DNA of 64,000 nucleotides, taken from assembly GCA_033064195.1 (NCBI GenBank), contig JARBJD010000258.1, forward strand, positions 1 through 64,000, in the 5' to 3' direction. This stretch comes from Blattamonas nauphoetae (taxonomy: Eukaryota; Preaxostyla; Oxymonadida). The notes below the pieces were generated by a model. That model was not told the origin of the DNA, made no database searches, and saw only the letters and a program-made list of their open reading frames with translations. Below are positions 1 to 12,396 of the stretch, piece after piece. Both the position numbers and the translations under genes were made by a program. The stretch's first letter is position 1. Each line of letters begins with the position of its first letter.

Positions 1-48
1 GGGAGGGATGATCACACGAGGTGAGGGAGGGATGATCACACGAGGTGA
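1..48. repeat. Two perfect 24-bp direct repeats at the window edge
   Basis: Positions 1-24 and 25-48 are identical 24-bp units that begin with GGGAGGGATGATCACACG. Partial, degenerate relatives (GGAGGGATG) recur near 95-120. The array may extend to the left beyond the window. Confidence 0.8.
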
Positions 49-3000
49 GGGGTGGGGAACGATGATCACATTGATGATCTTCAGGCAATTGACAGGAGGG
101 ATGCACAGGGAGGGATGATCCACCGGCGCACTGTGCTGGAAGGAGACGACAAATGTGCGGTTGGTCGGTCGGTGTTTCGGATAGAGAGGAGACGACCAGA
201 TCCAAGAACGAGGGACGCATCGTCGATCGAGGAGAGACCGGAGCAACTGACGGAGACATCAGAGTTCATCTCAGAGCAGGACGGTTGGGAGGAGTCGAGA
301 TGGTTGAGTGACGAAATGGCTGTCAGAGGAAGGAGCGTCCGAAGTTCACTCGATCTCAGAACAACGTCAATGATCGAAATCGAACTGTCATCGTTCCCTC
401 AGAACAGACAATCATAAATGGGGAACATTCAGGATTTGAGATGATCGTACTCGACGAGACAGTCACGTTGGAGTTAGAGAGTTTTCCAGCCGATGTTCCC
501 ATCCATCCGCAATCAATTATCAATGATACCAAAATCGAGCAGTGTGTGAAGATAAATATGAAGTTTGTCCTTTCGTCATGGTGGTTGGCTTTGTTCTTCC
601 CCGTCAGAGACTCATGATGATGAGTTTCGTCCACCGACTATATGTGACAGATTCTTGTTCGTTTTCCCCAAAGATTCAGCGTGGTAGATGAGACTAGGTA
701 CTGTTGCGCATGAAATTGATGGTTGTTTAAGTCGAGTACGCGTGGAAATCCGTCCTGATTGTTGCATTTTTCTGGGGTCGGCTCCTCATCGATTGCGAAT
801 CCGAACAGAATAATGGAGTGTTGACATAGTCGCACTTCACGGTTCGTTTCGAGATTGATCAAGAAGAAGTTCATCATCCGCCAAATCTTTGAAGCTGGTT
901 TTGAATGAACCGATTACTCGTTCTGTAATTTGACGCATGAATAAGACCTGCTGAACACGACATGTCCTGCGTGCATGATAAGAGGATCCGTTCCGTGTCT
1001 CCGCTTTTCAAAAATATGCTGTGATGTTCAGAGACTCCTTCAGTTTGATCTCAAGGCGGTTCTCGATTGTGAGTGAATTAGACATTGTGTCGAGTCTGAA
1101 GATGTGAACCTTTCCTTCAGATAATGAACTGACAATGAGAAAAGCAGAATTGTGGACAGTGTCGGGAATGTGATGTCCTTGATCTTCTGCGTTTTGTTTG
1201 GAAGAAAGAGGAGGCGTGTAATGAGACTAATCGATGAAGATGAGTGGAGAAAGAAAAAAGATGCATACTGATGTTGTTTGTGATCCAGATTTCTTCTATT
1301 TATGTCCATTTCTGATTGAGAAAGATCTTATCATCTATTACAGACAAATGAAGAGAAAGAGGTAGAGAAGAGTGAAACGATAATAAAATGAATACTGATA
1401 TTGTTCATTTTCCATGTGTCAATTCAGTGTGACATCATCGAGAGTGAGGAGATGGGCAAAGTGAATTGTGGAGATCCCACAAGTTTGAAATTCAATGGAG
1501 ACAGCAATGAGTGACAATTGGATAAAAGAAGTGTGGAATGGACAAGGGAATTCGAATTGCGATGTAATGGTCTCTGAGAGAAAATGTGAGTCGAAGTCAC
1601 CATCCGATGGGAGGACGATCCGGACCTGTCCAGGACTGGACACGATTGTCCGTTTCCAAATGATCATAAATGCCTCGTGAAGAAATTCGACTCTTTTTTC
1701 ACCAAATGAGCTCATGTCCAAGATCGGACAGGCCAGGACAATTCGGCAATTTATGGATTTTGTCCGAATTCTCTAATACTCGTTTTGATTTTTGAAAGAC
1801 AAAATCTGAACAAAATTAACATCTTGGATGAATTGGAGGAAAAATTGAGTGTCAATCACGTCTATTTAAGCCACAAGAAACACTTCTTTCCGATTTTGGA
1901 CAGGGTTCTGTCCGATGTCCGAGGAGAACGTGGTTTTGTCCGTCCGTTGCTCATCCCTAGGGAGAACTACCGGCAAAATGTAACTTCATCGGACCACTTT
2001 TTTCACATTTTTGACTTTCCGAATCTGATTTTCTCATTCCAATTTATGATGTTAAGCGGACGGACAAGATATCAAATCTTGAGGACAGAGGACAGAGGTC
2101 TTGTCCGATTCGGAAATCCAGCTTTTCACGCGTTCATTTCATCTGAATTCACCTTCTCTCTGCTCGTCAAACACTCTTTGTCTCTTTATTCCTGTTCCAG
2201 TACAATGCCAGTGGATGTCTCAAAAGATGAATGGAAAGTGTCATTTTGCTTTGCCTTTTCTGACACTATAGTGGAGTTTATCATTCAAGATTTGTTAATC
2301 CCCATCTAAAATTGTCGAGAAGGGCGTCAAAATGCGTAAAACCGGTTTGGTGGCGAATCACGAGCTGGAGTGGTTCTGTCCTACTAACTCCTAATTAGGA
2401 GTTTATAGGACGATCGGCCCAAGAGAGGACAGGGTAGGACAAAATCGGACAATCACCTTATATTCACACTGTATCTTTCTCTCAATTAGTTCATCCACCT
2501 TCTGACCTTATCTCAAAACAGGACAAATCGGACATGTCCTGTCCTGTCCTGTCCTATTGATCTGATCCTCTTCCCATCTCAACTTATTTCCGTCTTCCAT
2601 TTTCTTTCAGGATCGCTAATGACGTTTTTGAATTCACACCTCCATCTAATACTTCTATTGTCTGGTACTGACTCATTTTATCTCCGTTGAAACAAAATTT
2701 GTGGAGATCGACGCGACTCGGCATTTCCTCTTCTCTTCTCTGACAATGATGACAAACTCAGCTGATAGATGCAACTCTCACAATACCAGTTTGTGTTTCC
2801 ATTGTTTTTCTTCTTTTTCCGTTTACTTCTCTTCATTAGTCTGGAATTTATTTCTTGATCAGAGCAAGATCCGAAAAGGATTGAAAGAAATGAGATATGG
2901 AAGATTCGCAATGTCAGTCTGTCTCTCCTTTGTTTTTCCCTCGTATTTTCCTATTTCTCCTAATTGATTTGGAGTAGATATCGTGATCTCTCTCAAGTCT

Positions 3001-3329
3001 GAAATGGAGATCGTGGGATATGCTACGGAGTCTCTCACACCGTCTCTCCTCCTCTTTATGTCCTCCTTCTTCCTACTTCGGAACTTCTCTGATATGACAA
3101 GACGTGATTGAAACCCGTCTTATAGACCGTTTGGGGGTCAGCCTTCCTCAGAGTTCCCGTGGAAGTATTCTTCCTCTCGCCTGAATTCCCCATTCAAAAT
3201 GCGATGTAAGACAGAATGCATCCATTTCCATCCTCCAAAGCACGGTACCTGACGAGACACTGGCGATCCTCTCCAAGCCACCGCTAATATCCCCGGAAGT
3301 TCAATAAAGCACACTTTCCCAAGTCACAG
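49..3329. other. Gene-poor region with possible minus-strand coding remnants
   Basis: No convincing intact gene is seen. On the minus strand, roughly 350-900, short open stretches are rich in Ser/Thr/Asn/Val and read like pieces of a beta-helix-repeat protein (for example SNSNVTVSSSTIISNPE and VLDLNNHQFHAQ). They are short and out of frame with one another, so they are at best a decayed relative of the giant gene at 24.2 kb. Both strands at 1.4-3.3 kb hold only short AT-rich open frames. Confidence 0.35.
1630..2560. repeat. GGACA/TGTCC-rich low-complexity tract
   Basis: The pentamer GGACA or its complement TGTCC occurs repeatedly throughout, often as GGACAGGACA. A run of four TGTCC units lies near 2534-2555, and a 16-bp palindrome (ACTCCTAATTAGGAGT) lies near 2383-2398. 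Smaller clusters recur near 10.42-10.46 kb. No coding explanation is apparent. Confidence 0.45.
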
Positions 3330-4775
3330 CTATGAAGACCCTAAAACAATCAGTGGGGTAGTAAGCAATGATCTCGAAACCTCTGGCCAACTGATTAAAC
3401 ACAGATCGTTCCCAAACATTCGCACTACTCTTTCGAATGCAATATTCAACTCAACTGTTTTGAAGTACGCAGCAAAGTGGAGATGGATGAAATAGTCAAT
3501 ACTGAAATTCAAGAACCTGCTCATTAAGTGGATGACACATGCGATCAACTCGTTCATCCCCTTTGCGAAGTCGAAGGTGTTGGAGACAATAGAGGGAGGA
3601 AGAAAGATGATTGAACGGAATACTACCATCCTGACGATGACAGACATGGTCCTCTTCACACCGCAACGACTCCACCAACGGTGACGTCCTCACCTGCCAA
3701 TCACCATCCTCCTCTGACCTCGCCACGCTCTTTGTCAATCTGTGGAAGCAAAACAGTGCCTTGGCGACGTGCGACGTGTCATCCTTCACATCTCCGAGTA
3801 AATCAAGCAGCGCGAAGAGGTGCTCGTCCATCCCACCAACGCTCCCTGAACGGTCTCCAGTCGTTCTGCCATGCCAACCAGACAATCACCACCACACCCG
3901 AGAATCTGAACCAGCTGCTGCGATTGTGAAGAAGACCATCACCCACTACCTCAGCATCTTCAACCAGTCTGCACAGGAAAACAGATCTCCAACGACTCCA
4001 CACGAAGTAAGATCGAAGGCAGACAAAGTGATCCATCCCGCCTCCCATCGGTTACGTTGTCACTGGCCAAGCTGGCAAGTTTTCGACGATGCTTGCGTCG
4101 TGTGGAGTACTGGCTCATTCGTCTTAATTCCTCAAGCAACTCCTCCATCTCTCAGAGATAATCTTTACGGTGTCTGATTTGCTCATCGTAATCTCACAAT
4201 CTTCACACATGACCACTATGATGCTCAAAGCTGTGTCCTCCGTCAACGGGTTCGTCACCCGCCAAACGCAAGTCACACAACCACCCATCCTCCTCGAAGA
4301 CGTCAACCTCATCCCGTCGTGAGAAGGCGTAGTCGCCTTCCTCGGGCCACTCTCCGCGTTCTCGAGCCAGTGTTTACGACACTTCCGAACATGTGGACGA
4401 AGCTCACGCAGTCAGCCGCGGATTGCGTGGAGTTCCTGCAATACTTCACCCAATTTGTGAAGCTGTTCTGCAAATAGGAGGAGATCCACACGATTGAGCT
4501 GACATCCGCTCTCAATTCGATATGCTCCTTTCCAACGAAAGCAAGACTGCTTCAGTACTATCTTCGCAAGTCCAACTCAAAGGAATGCCGCACGACCCAC
4601 ACGAAATCATCCAATCTCGCTTGGCTGAAATCTCAACTGAGGTACTGTTGTTTCATCAGACGCTGTCTGAACATCAATCAGTCGAACAGAGCTTCACCCT
4701 CTCAACATCACCCACAGACGAGCAAGCAACACTTGGATATCCTCGGCCGAGCGGATTTGTCGCTCATCAATTACC
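3330..4775 (+). pseudogene. Frame-broken coding remnant, possibly a HEAT/ARM-type protein
   Basis: Coding-like sequence is visible on the plus strand but jumps between frames. Readable patches include LWKQNSALATCDVSSF near 3.74 kb, EEVLVHPTNA near 3.81 kb, KKTITHYLSIF near 3.94 kb, SAADCVEFLQYFTQFVKLF near 4.43 kb and LTSALNSICSFPTKARLLQY near 4.5 kb. The Leu/Ser-rich helical style resembles the large HEAT/ARM-like families expanded in oxymonads; this is inference from composition. Several frame changes and in-frame stops mean no intact product is expected. Splicing could explain a few of the jumps but not the stops within patches. Confidence 0.4.
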
Positions 4776-5079
4776 CTGAGCATTTGCGCACATTTCGAAA
4801 ATTTGAGCACACACACTGTGCATCACATGAACACAGCATAACTATATTCCATTTCGCATTTTAAATGCATTAAAATGTTGTAATAAGATCAATTTATTGC
4901 CTAGAACATTCTCTGACAAAAGGATCACTGTCAGAGATGATCAACCCATTGTTTACTGCCGTTATGTCAGGAAGTGAAAGACAGGTGTATTATTGCGATT
5001 ATCGAAGAAACGACGATAAAATAAGACAGAATTGAAACACATATAGAAAGTACATCATCCATTCAACACTATTTTCATG

Positions 5080-5935
5080 TTTTCATGAAGAGTTCGAACT
5101 GGCGAAGGCGTCACGTGGTGAGACGGCGTTGGTAGACGAAAGCCGCGCTCGCCCTGCCTGCGAGACTTGGCCTTGGGGTCGTGATGAGAACAGACAGGGG
5201 CGTCGGAGGGGGCACTTCCTCATCGACGAGATGGAGTCGATTTGGAGAGATCTGTCCGTCGTGTGTGGATTCGTCGCATGACACAAAAGAAAGGGGCTGG
5301 ACTCGGGATTGCTCAGCGAGGCAGATGGAAAGGGAGAACGGAATTACACAGAAGAGCGCTTCGAGTCAGCAGCGAGGACGGAAGGAGCGGTGATGAATGA
5401 CAAGGTCGGTGTGCGAGGCTGGTGCTGCGAAGTGAGAGAGGTGCCGCGTGAAGACCGGCGTGATCAGCTTTGATGTTGCTCAGTGCGACTGGGGTAACCT
5501 CGGCGTGGTTGAAAACAGCGATGACCGTGAACAGCAGATTAATGCCCTCCGTGTCGAGTGTGAGCACGCGAATGTTACATCTGTGGAGAGACGGTCTGGA
5601 AGCTTGACGAGCGAGGAGCAGACAGTATGTCGACAAGTCTCAACAGCAAGAACGTCACATCCTAATTCCGACCATCGTGTCTGCGATGGATTCTGCCCTG
5701 CGTCAGTTGAATGGTATTCTCGGTCATCCTCGTAACCACTGCAGCTATGATCAGCTCGTTCTGGTTCTTGAATCAGAGTTGGATCGAAGCCTGGTGGAAG
5801 GGCTGGATTACAACGTTGCCCTCCTCGTCCAGGAAGCCTGAGGCAGACACGTTCGCCAATGAGCTGGATTGGGAGCTGGTGATGAGGAGGCTGGTGATGG
5901 AAGCGCATCGATGTTGACGTCGGCTTCTGAATTTT
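5080..5935 (+). pseudogene. Second frame-broken coding remnant
   Basis: The plus strand has a readable stretch from about 5.46 to 5.84 kb interrupted by stops. Patches include LLSATGVTSAWLKTAMTV, SALRQLNGILGHPRNHCSY and LVLVLESELDRSLVEGLDYN. The style matches the remnants on either side, so the 3.3-10.1 kb blocks could be dispersed parts of one decayed large gene. I could not assign a family. Confidence 0.35.
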
Positions 5936-6988
5936 GCGGGATCGCGTTGAGGATCGGATGCTGTCCTGATTGAACCTGATATCTGTCGGATACTCAGCAT
6001 AATTGTCGTATATGCTGTCGTTGTTGTCGAAGGCTACGATGGGAGCTTCTTAGTGCTTTTCTGGACTCCGTTTCCCCATTTCGATGTGATCAAAGTTTAT
6101 GGATCCTGATGTCGTATTTACGAGCAGCATTGTCATTCTGATATCCCAGTCCATCGATGTGATGCCAGTTGCTTCGATGTGGTCATGTTTTGTGCTGAAG
6201 TTGAGCCCCCGTTCGGTTGGGAGTGCCTGCTCCTCTATTTAGACTTTGAAAATGACATTCATGGATTGAAGCTTCATGAGCATGAATGATCACTTCTTTG
6301 CATCCACGGTTCGTTCGTATTGAGTGACAATCAGAGCAGTGACTTGGTCTTGGTTGGTGAGTCTCCGAACTTCCTGTAAAGTCGAGATAGTTGGATCTAT
6401 CATGAGAAATGGATGATTACAATGGAGGATGTGTTCGTCGATGTTTCCAACATTCATATCTTGCGGATGGAGGAGTCAGGAATGACATGTGATTTCAGCG
6501 AAAGAGTTGGGAGACACTGAAGCGTGGGAAGGTCTGAGACTCGGATATTCTTCCTTCTCAAAAGTCAATAAGAATACTTGGGGAGTGATAATGGTGAAGA
6601 CAGGATGCGATACGCCTGGATCGAACGGCACATCAAATCACATTGGAGGTTGGCCGGCGACGTCGAATGGATCTGAGTCTTGTGGTTTGTCAGAAATGCC
6701 GAATCTCGTTGGGATGGTGCAGAAGTTGGAAGTTCGACTTGTAAATCAACAGTAAAACGGAGAGAAGAGATTATGTGTTGTCGGTACTCATTGTCGAGAG
6801 ACGAAGCGCCGAGCTGATGTTCATCATCACGTTTCCATTCCCAAATAGACAGTTTTGCTTCTGGGACAGTAGAGACTGTGGAAAGAACCAACATCACGAG
6901 AAAACGAAGACGAGAGAAAGAGATGAGGGGAATGACAAGGAGAGAGAGAATGATAAGTCAAGAAGATAAATGAGAGGAAACAAAGGGA
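5936..6988. other. No recognisable feature
   Basis: Only short open frames without family resemblance or plausible exon chains are present on either strand. Confidence 0.4.
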
Positions 6989-7560
6989 TGAACATACAGT
7001 TGGTGCTCTTCGGCATCGCATCGTCTGATTATGACAGCCCGTTTGATCAGAGTCATTTCAAAAGGTACCTATTGCTCAGTAAGTCTTAAAAAGAAGAAAA
7101 AACAATAAAAATTGAGGCAAATAAAGAGAAGAACACACGGTGTGCGTAATAATGCAATTCACTGTCCGATCAGGACAAAAGGTTTGATCAGAGTCCTTTC
7201 ACACCGTATCGATTGGTGATTAGGTCTTAAAAAGAGAAGAAACAATAAATAGAGAGGTCAACAGAGAGGGAAGCTTACAGTGTGTGCTCTTCTGCATTTC
7301 CCTTGCCCGAAGGAGACGGCCAGTTTGATCATTCACTTTTCATTGTCAATCTATCAACAATTAAGTCCCAACTTAGAAAAAACAATAAAGAGAGAGGTAA
7401 AAGAGAGGGCGACATACAGTGCGAGCATTTCAGCATTCTATTGACCGAACGAGACGGGCAGTTGGATCCATCTCATTCCATCTTCAATCCATCTGTAATT
7501 ATGTTCGAAAGAAGTGTAAAGTCAAAAAGAGAGGTGAACGAAAGCGGGACATACCAATCC
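6989..7560 (-). repeat. Tandem array of about four diverged 140-bp exon-intron-like units
   Basis: Units start near 6989, 7130, 7270, 7410 and (partial) 7549, so the period is 139-141 bp. On the minus strand each unit has a similar block beginning GATCAAAC or GATCCAAC (encoding D-Q-T-like starts). This runs for about 50 nt into a splice-donor-like GTATGT, GTAAGC or GTGTGT, followed by a pyrimidine-rich stretch. The array therefore looks like a duplicated exon plus intron. Units are strongly diverged and at least one contains an in-frame stop, so coding capacity is doubtful. Confidence 0.6.
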
Positions 7561-8056
7561 TGCACAATAATGTTCTCTGTTTTGGCCCCAATCTGAGAGG
7601 GTGATATGAGATATAGAGCATAACAACATGAAGAAAGATGAAAGAGAGTCGAGAAAACACACGATCTTTCGATTGATCGCTTCAGAAGTCATTGTGTTGG
7701 ATGTGGTGTTTGTGGTGGTTTGTGCATGTTGTTCGATCTTGTGCACTTTGGGCCCATCATTTCTGAATATCAGCACAGAATCTGGAGGATGATCGAATCC
7801 ATGAATAATGGTGGAAAATCGATTGAAACAAATATTATTTGATCAATTTGGACGAAATTACATTAAAATAATGTCGAATTGTTGGCTAATCATCACCTTT
7901 CTCGCCGAAACGAAGGAATATTGGAAAAACGAACTCATCTTTCAATATTTTGTGTAAAGCCTTGACTATTGATCAGACTGGACTCTGAATTCCTCATTAT
8001 AGTCTGATTCAAAAGGAAATACACTCCAAGAAGGAGGCTGTTTACCACGAGAAGTG
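7561..8056. other. No recognisable feature
   Basis: AT-rich sequence with only short open frames; nothing on either strand resembles a gene or repeat. Confidence 0.4.
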
Positions 8057-10137
8057 TTATTCTGGTGATCCATCCCACCGATCGTTTGGTTTACCAAGTG
8101 TGCAAGTTGTGCTGACGAACTTTTTGCTCCAGCACACACTGTTCAGGGTGTGTTTGCACGTTTGCTCAGGGTAACTCATCAACATCACAACCTCGTCGAT
8201 GGAGGATCTGAGAGACGTCACTATGCCTTCTCCACCTCTGCTGGATCTGTACAACTTGCTCCTTCTCGTGGTTCCTTTCGATTCGTCCAAGCAGCCGACA
8301 ACGAACCACGCAGCTCACATCCTCCAAGTGATGCGGGAGTTAGATGTGAGTCTCACTCCACAGTCGCAGCTGACTCTCTGCCCGGCTGTCATCCTCCATG
8401 TCTGGAACTGGATTGACGACGCCACCCTCTTTCGGATCGAGAGCGAGGGCCAGACCAGCGTGTCGGGAAGCAAGCTCATTCTCGAAGGCCTGACGACAGA
8501 ACAGAAGTCGTTGGCAATATTCCTGACCGAGACGAATCTGGTGGAAGGGATGGAGTTGATTGTGGAGGTGTTGATTGAAGAGATGCGACATGTGCAGCAA
8601 CCTGAGCCAGACGATCAAGGAATTGAACGAGTTCGTCACAAGTGAACTCCTCACAATGACCGTTCTGAAGAAGGAAATCGTCACAAGTGCGATGTCTGTG
8701 GCAGTCACGATGTGTCTCCTCCACCGATTCATCCCAAAACAAAACACTTTTTTCGTGAAGACTCTGCTCGACCCGCTTTTGGAGAAGAGGCTGATAGTGG
8801 GAAAAACAGCAGATGTGATGAACGTCCTATTCCGCTTCAATCACCACGTCTTCACAGATTCCTCCCTCGTGCCGCTCTCTTCGTCGCAGAGGGATCGAGA
8901 CAGTTTCGGAAGTGCAAATCGGTTGAACCTGTCGCTGTGGTAGTCGCTCCAAATCGGAATGGCGACACGTGTCTGTCGGGAAGGAACAGCAACTGCAATG
9001 GACAGTTGGATCAGATCCACACCGCGAAGCACCATCTGAACGAGGAGGACAGACCAGATTTCATCGTCTTCAGCGGACCCCACGAGCTAATGAATCGAGT
9101 GTTCTTGAAGATTCTCTTCGCGAGCGGGTTCTTCTATCTCACGTACTGCTTCTTCCCCCTCCAACTCCCACTTCACCGAAGACTTGTCACCCAACACTCA
9201 CATCCCGTTCACAGCGCGAGTCAGAGTTCCTCTCATCTTCGACAGACTGTCAGTCTTCACAGGATTCCAACACATCCCTTCACGAGACATGCCCAACCTG
9301 TTTTTGATCTACGGAATCACCAACTCCAGCTCCCCCGAACGTCATTTCTCTGAAACGCCTCAACTGCCTCCAGAGCATCCAGGAAATGCTGAAACCCATA
9401 TCTGGCCAGACATCCCTCCGCCACCAACACCGTTTTCAACGAGGAGCACGATCGGGATGCCTAAGATGCTGCGAAAACGAGATTCGAAAGTGCAGCTGTG
9501 AACGAGGTCCTCCCGCCGAACTCAATCTACTCTGTGCTCCCCTTTCTCCACTTGGAACGTCTCTATCCTCCAGATGGACGCCACTATCCAATAGCTTCGG
9601 ACGTGGCTGATGGGACAGGACCGCTCTGAGCAGGAGTGGCGGAATACGGTCAGGCATCTGCTCAAAACGAACGATTTGGAGGAGAAGAACAGATGACACT
9701 CCGTCGAGATCTCTGCCATCTTCTCTTTTGAACAGCTTCGCATTCATTCGATACCATTTGGCCAAAACTCGGCCCACGATTCATTCATCAAAGTGCCCAC
9801 TCCGAAGCGAGCCGTTCTGAATCTACTGCATCAACAGCTTCCTCCAGGCTACACCTCGCTCCTCCGTCCAGCAATCAGTTCGTCACGTCGATCGCGGCCC
9901 TTCTGAAGCAAATCATGTTGTCAGCCATTGCAGAGCGAGAGATGACCCAATTTGTCGTTCATCCAACGACAGAGATGGATGCAATCCGCGACCACCGCTA
10001 ACCCGAAGAACACCGTCCTCTCAGCCACCCACGCTCTCTCCAATCAACCTTCTCTCGCTGTCGGATGCAACAAAAGAACATTCTTCACGATTAACATACT
10101 CGACACTTCCAAACGAAGTTTCAGAAGACACAGCTGA
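8057..10137 (+). pseudogene. Large frame-broken remnant of a helical-repeat protein
   Basis: The best-preserved part runs from 8199 (MEDLRDVTMPS) to about 8645 in one frame and continues from 8575 to 8943 in another (SQTIKELNEFVTSELL, KQNTFFVKTLLDPLLEKRL), so there is a frame change in the overlap. Further coding-like patches follow to about 10.1 kb in changing frames (for example FIVFSGPHELMNRVFLKILF, ARVRVPLIFDRLSVFTGF). The Leu-rich amphipathic pattern suggests a HEAT/ARM-type protein; the family is not identified. No simple set of GT-AG introns reconciles the frames, so decay is more likely than splicing. Confidence 0.45.
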
Positions 10138-11241
10138 TTTCATGTTTTCTCACAGCATTTTTTGTTACGAGGCAGTCGAGAACCGAGGAAATATGTGAGT
10201 TGAGGGATTGGAAAAGATGTTTGCTTCCATTTCCTAAATGAAATTTTATCAAAGAAGACAATTTGAGAAGAGTCAGATTCTGATCAAACCATAATAAAAG
10301 TTTCGACCTCCAACTCGTTCACTGTCACTTCTATCACCACGAGGAGCCAAAAACAGCCTTAAAATGCATTATTATCACCGAAAACGCCACAAAATCGCAA
10401 TTTTCCTTCAATTTCAGAATCGGACACGAAAAAGTGGAGGGAGGACAAAAAGCGAGGAGGACAGGACAACTTAACATCATAACTTTAAAAGAGTATAAGC
10501 TTCGGGTGTCGAAATGGGAAAAAGGTGATCGAAGAGAAAATGTGTTGGGTTCGATCATACTCTCAGCATCCAAATCACCTCTTCTCCTCCACGAATCACC
10601 TTAAACTAACAATTCTGGACTATTTTGACTTGACAATATAGGTCTGCCTTGATTTCCTCTAGAGATTCTAAAGAATGAGTCTGATCTTTGTTTCTGTCCT
10701 TGATCCTAGATTCATCTAGATTTCAAGATCCCAGACTTAAAAGTACTCTATTTATTGATTTATCGAGAATCAATCAGAAATCTTTGAATCCAATCCTTGG
10801 TATAGTGGTCCGATGAAGTTACATCTAGCCGAACTACCATAGATTGTCACTTCCCGATAAATCATGATCAATCGACATATTTTGATAAAATTTGTGAAAA
10901 TACCAGTCATAATGTTGAAATGATTCAAGAAAGCGTAAAGATGAAGTGATATAGTTCGCCGATCGACCTCATCAAACATGATCGAATGATCGTGACATTC
11001 TCTGAGACGATCTCGACACTATGCACACTATTTCAAAACGAATACGGATTTTCAACTTCATATGTCACATTATTACGAGAGAATAGCCGAGTTGAACATC
11101 ATAGTCTCAACTCACCTCGATCACCTTTGGCCCAGAAAGTCCACTCGTGCCCCGAAATGAATCACATAGATGTGAATTCAGAGTATGAACACTTCTCAAA
11201 GTCGATAGTATAATTTCATGTGGAAGCTTTACTCAAGCATG
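10138..11241. other. AT-rich intergenic region, no feature seen
   Basis: Contains a small cluster of GGACA pentamers near 10.42-10.46 kb and otherwise only short open frames without support. Confidence 0.4.
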
Positions 11242-11278
11242 GGTAGATCTGTCCATCAAGTGTAACCACAGATCTACC
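11242..11278. promoter_or_regulatory. Perfect 11-bp inverted repeat just upstream of the R3HCC1-like gene
   Basis: GGTAGATCTGT (11242-11252) is mirrored by ACAGATCTACC (11268-11278) with a 15-nt loop. It ends 8 bp before the ATG at 11287. It could be an operator-like site or a 5' UTR hairpin; function is inferred from position only. Confidence 0.4.
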
Positions 11279-11286
11279 GGTTCTTC

Positions 11287-12195
11287 ATGTCTGAAAATCC
11301 AAATAAACAGGCCAATATCGGATATATTCCCCCTCATCGCCGACAGTACACCCCTCAAAACCCACAAACATTGTCTGAACCATCAACACCAACCCCTCGC
11401 GAAACTATCACCAAAACTCCACCATCTTCATCTCCTGCTCCCCAAAATTCCCCAACTCCCAAACTCCAATCACCATCATTACAGTCACGACGTTCACAAC
11501 CTCCAACACTCGTCAGCTGCGATCTTCCATGCACAGTACAGTCATGGTCACGCCTTACTTTCCCAACTGAAATCGAACAGAGTCAGTTTGATTATTTATG
11601 GGATCTTTACGAGAAAGAAAATGATGCCTGTTCTGTCCCTCGTCAGCCACAACGATCCCAATTTGTGTCGTCAGAATTTGACTTCCCAGAACTTGGTTCT
11701 TCACCATCTCCTGTTTCTACTCCGAAACAAACACCTCCATCACAATCTGTCCAATATGATACCTCGTTAACCGTTCAACAAGCCATTCTCCGATACTTAG
11801 GAAGTAGCTTTGATCATATCTTGGAACTGACTGGTTTTGACAAAAATTTTGATTCAAACGCCCTAGACAAAGTGATGAACTATCAACCAAGTCCGTACTA
11901 TGTGAAATGGACAGGTCAATCGCAACTTCTCCTCGTCTTCGAAAATTCTTCTCTCGCCCATGCAGCTCTCACACAATTCCCTTCAAAACAATCTCCAACT
12001 CCTCTCTCACTCCATTCTTCTTCGTCCTTTACTCAACCAAGTATTGATGTTCTTCTCATGCCGCCTCTCCGTTTCCCACCTTCACGAAGAATTCGACGAG
12101 AAGGTGCTCGCGGAAGACCAAAATCTGATGCAACTGTCGCCAATCGCACTATTCTGAACACTCTTGGAATTCGGATTCCAAAGAAAACACCGTGA
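11287..12195 (+). CDS. R3HCC1/R3HCC1L-like protein with C-terminal RRM-like domain
   Basis: Single open frame of 302 residues. The N-terminal half is low complexity and rich in Pro, Ser, Thr and Gln. Residues about 170-240 hold the recognisable part: HILELTGFDKNFDSNAL, then YYVKWTGQSQLLLVFENSS and AHAALTQF. This matches the RRM-like fold found at the C-terminus of animal R3HCC1/R3HCC1L, which has an 'EVYDFP...IKWVDDTHALAVF' pattern. The tail (GRPKSDATVANRTILNTLG) is basic. The animal relatives bind RNA or attach to the exon-junction machinery; a role in RNA metabolism is therefore an inference. The stop codon overlaps a donor-like GTGAGT, so a 3' extension by splicing cannot be excluded, but no good downstream exon is seen. 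Confidence 0.6.
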   Translation: MSENPNKQANIGYIPPHRRQYTPQNPQTLSEPSTPTPRETITKTPPSSSPAPQNSPTPKLQSPSLQSRRSQPPTLVSCDLPCTVQSWSRLTFPTEIEQSQFDYLWDLYEKENDACSVPRQPQRSQFVSSEFDFPELGSSPSPVSTPKQTPPSQSVQYDTSLTVQQAILRYLGSSFDHILELTGFDKNFDSNALDKVMNYQPSPYYVKWTGQSQLLLVFENSSLAHAALTQFPSKQSPTPLSLHSSSSFTQPSIDVLLMPPLRFPPSRRIRREGARGRPKSDATVANRTILNTLGIRIPKKTP

Positions 12196-12396
12196 GTCTT
12201 AGTTTTTTTGTTTGGATTATTTCTTCCCCGAGTCTTCATTTCGCGAGATACACTTCAATTTGAGCCTATCTGACGGAAAATGGAAGTAAATGGACATTCT
12301 CATGATAAATGAATGCATTCATCGCAGGGCTCACAGGTTGAATCGATTTCAAAAAACGAGTTATGCAAATGATCAGAACTCGCATCAAACAGTTAG

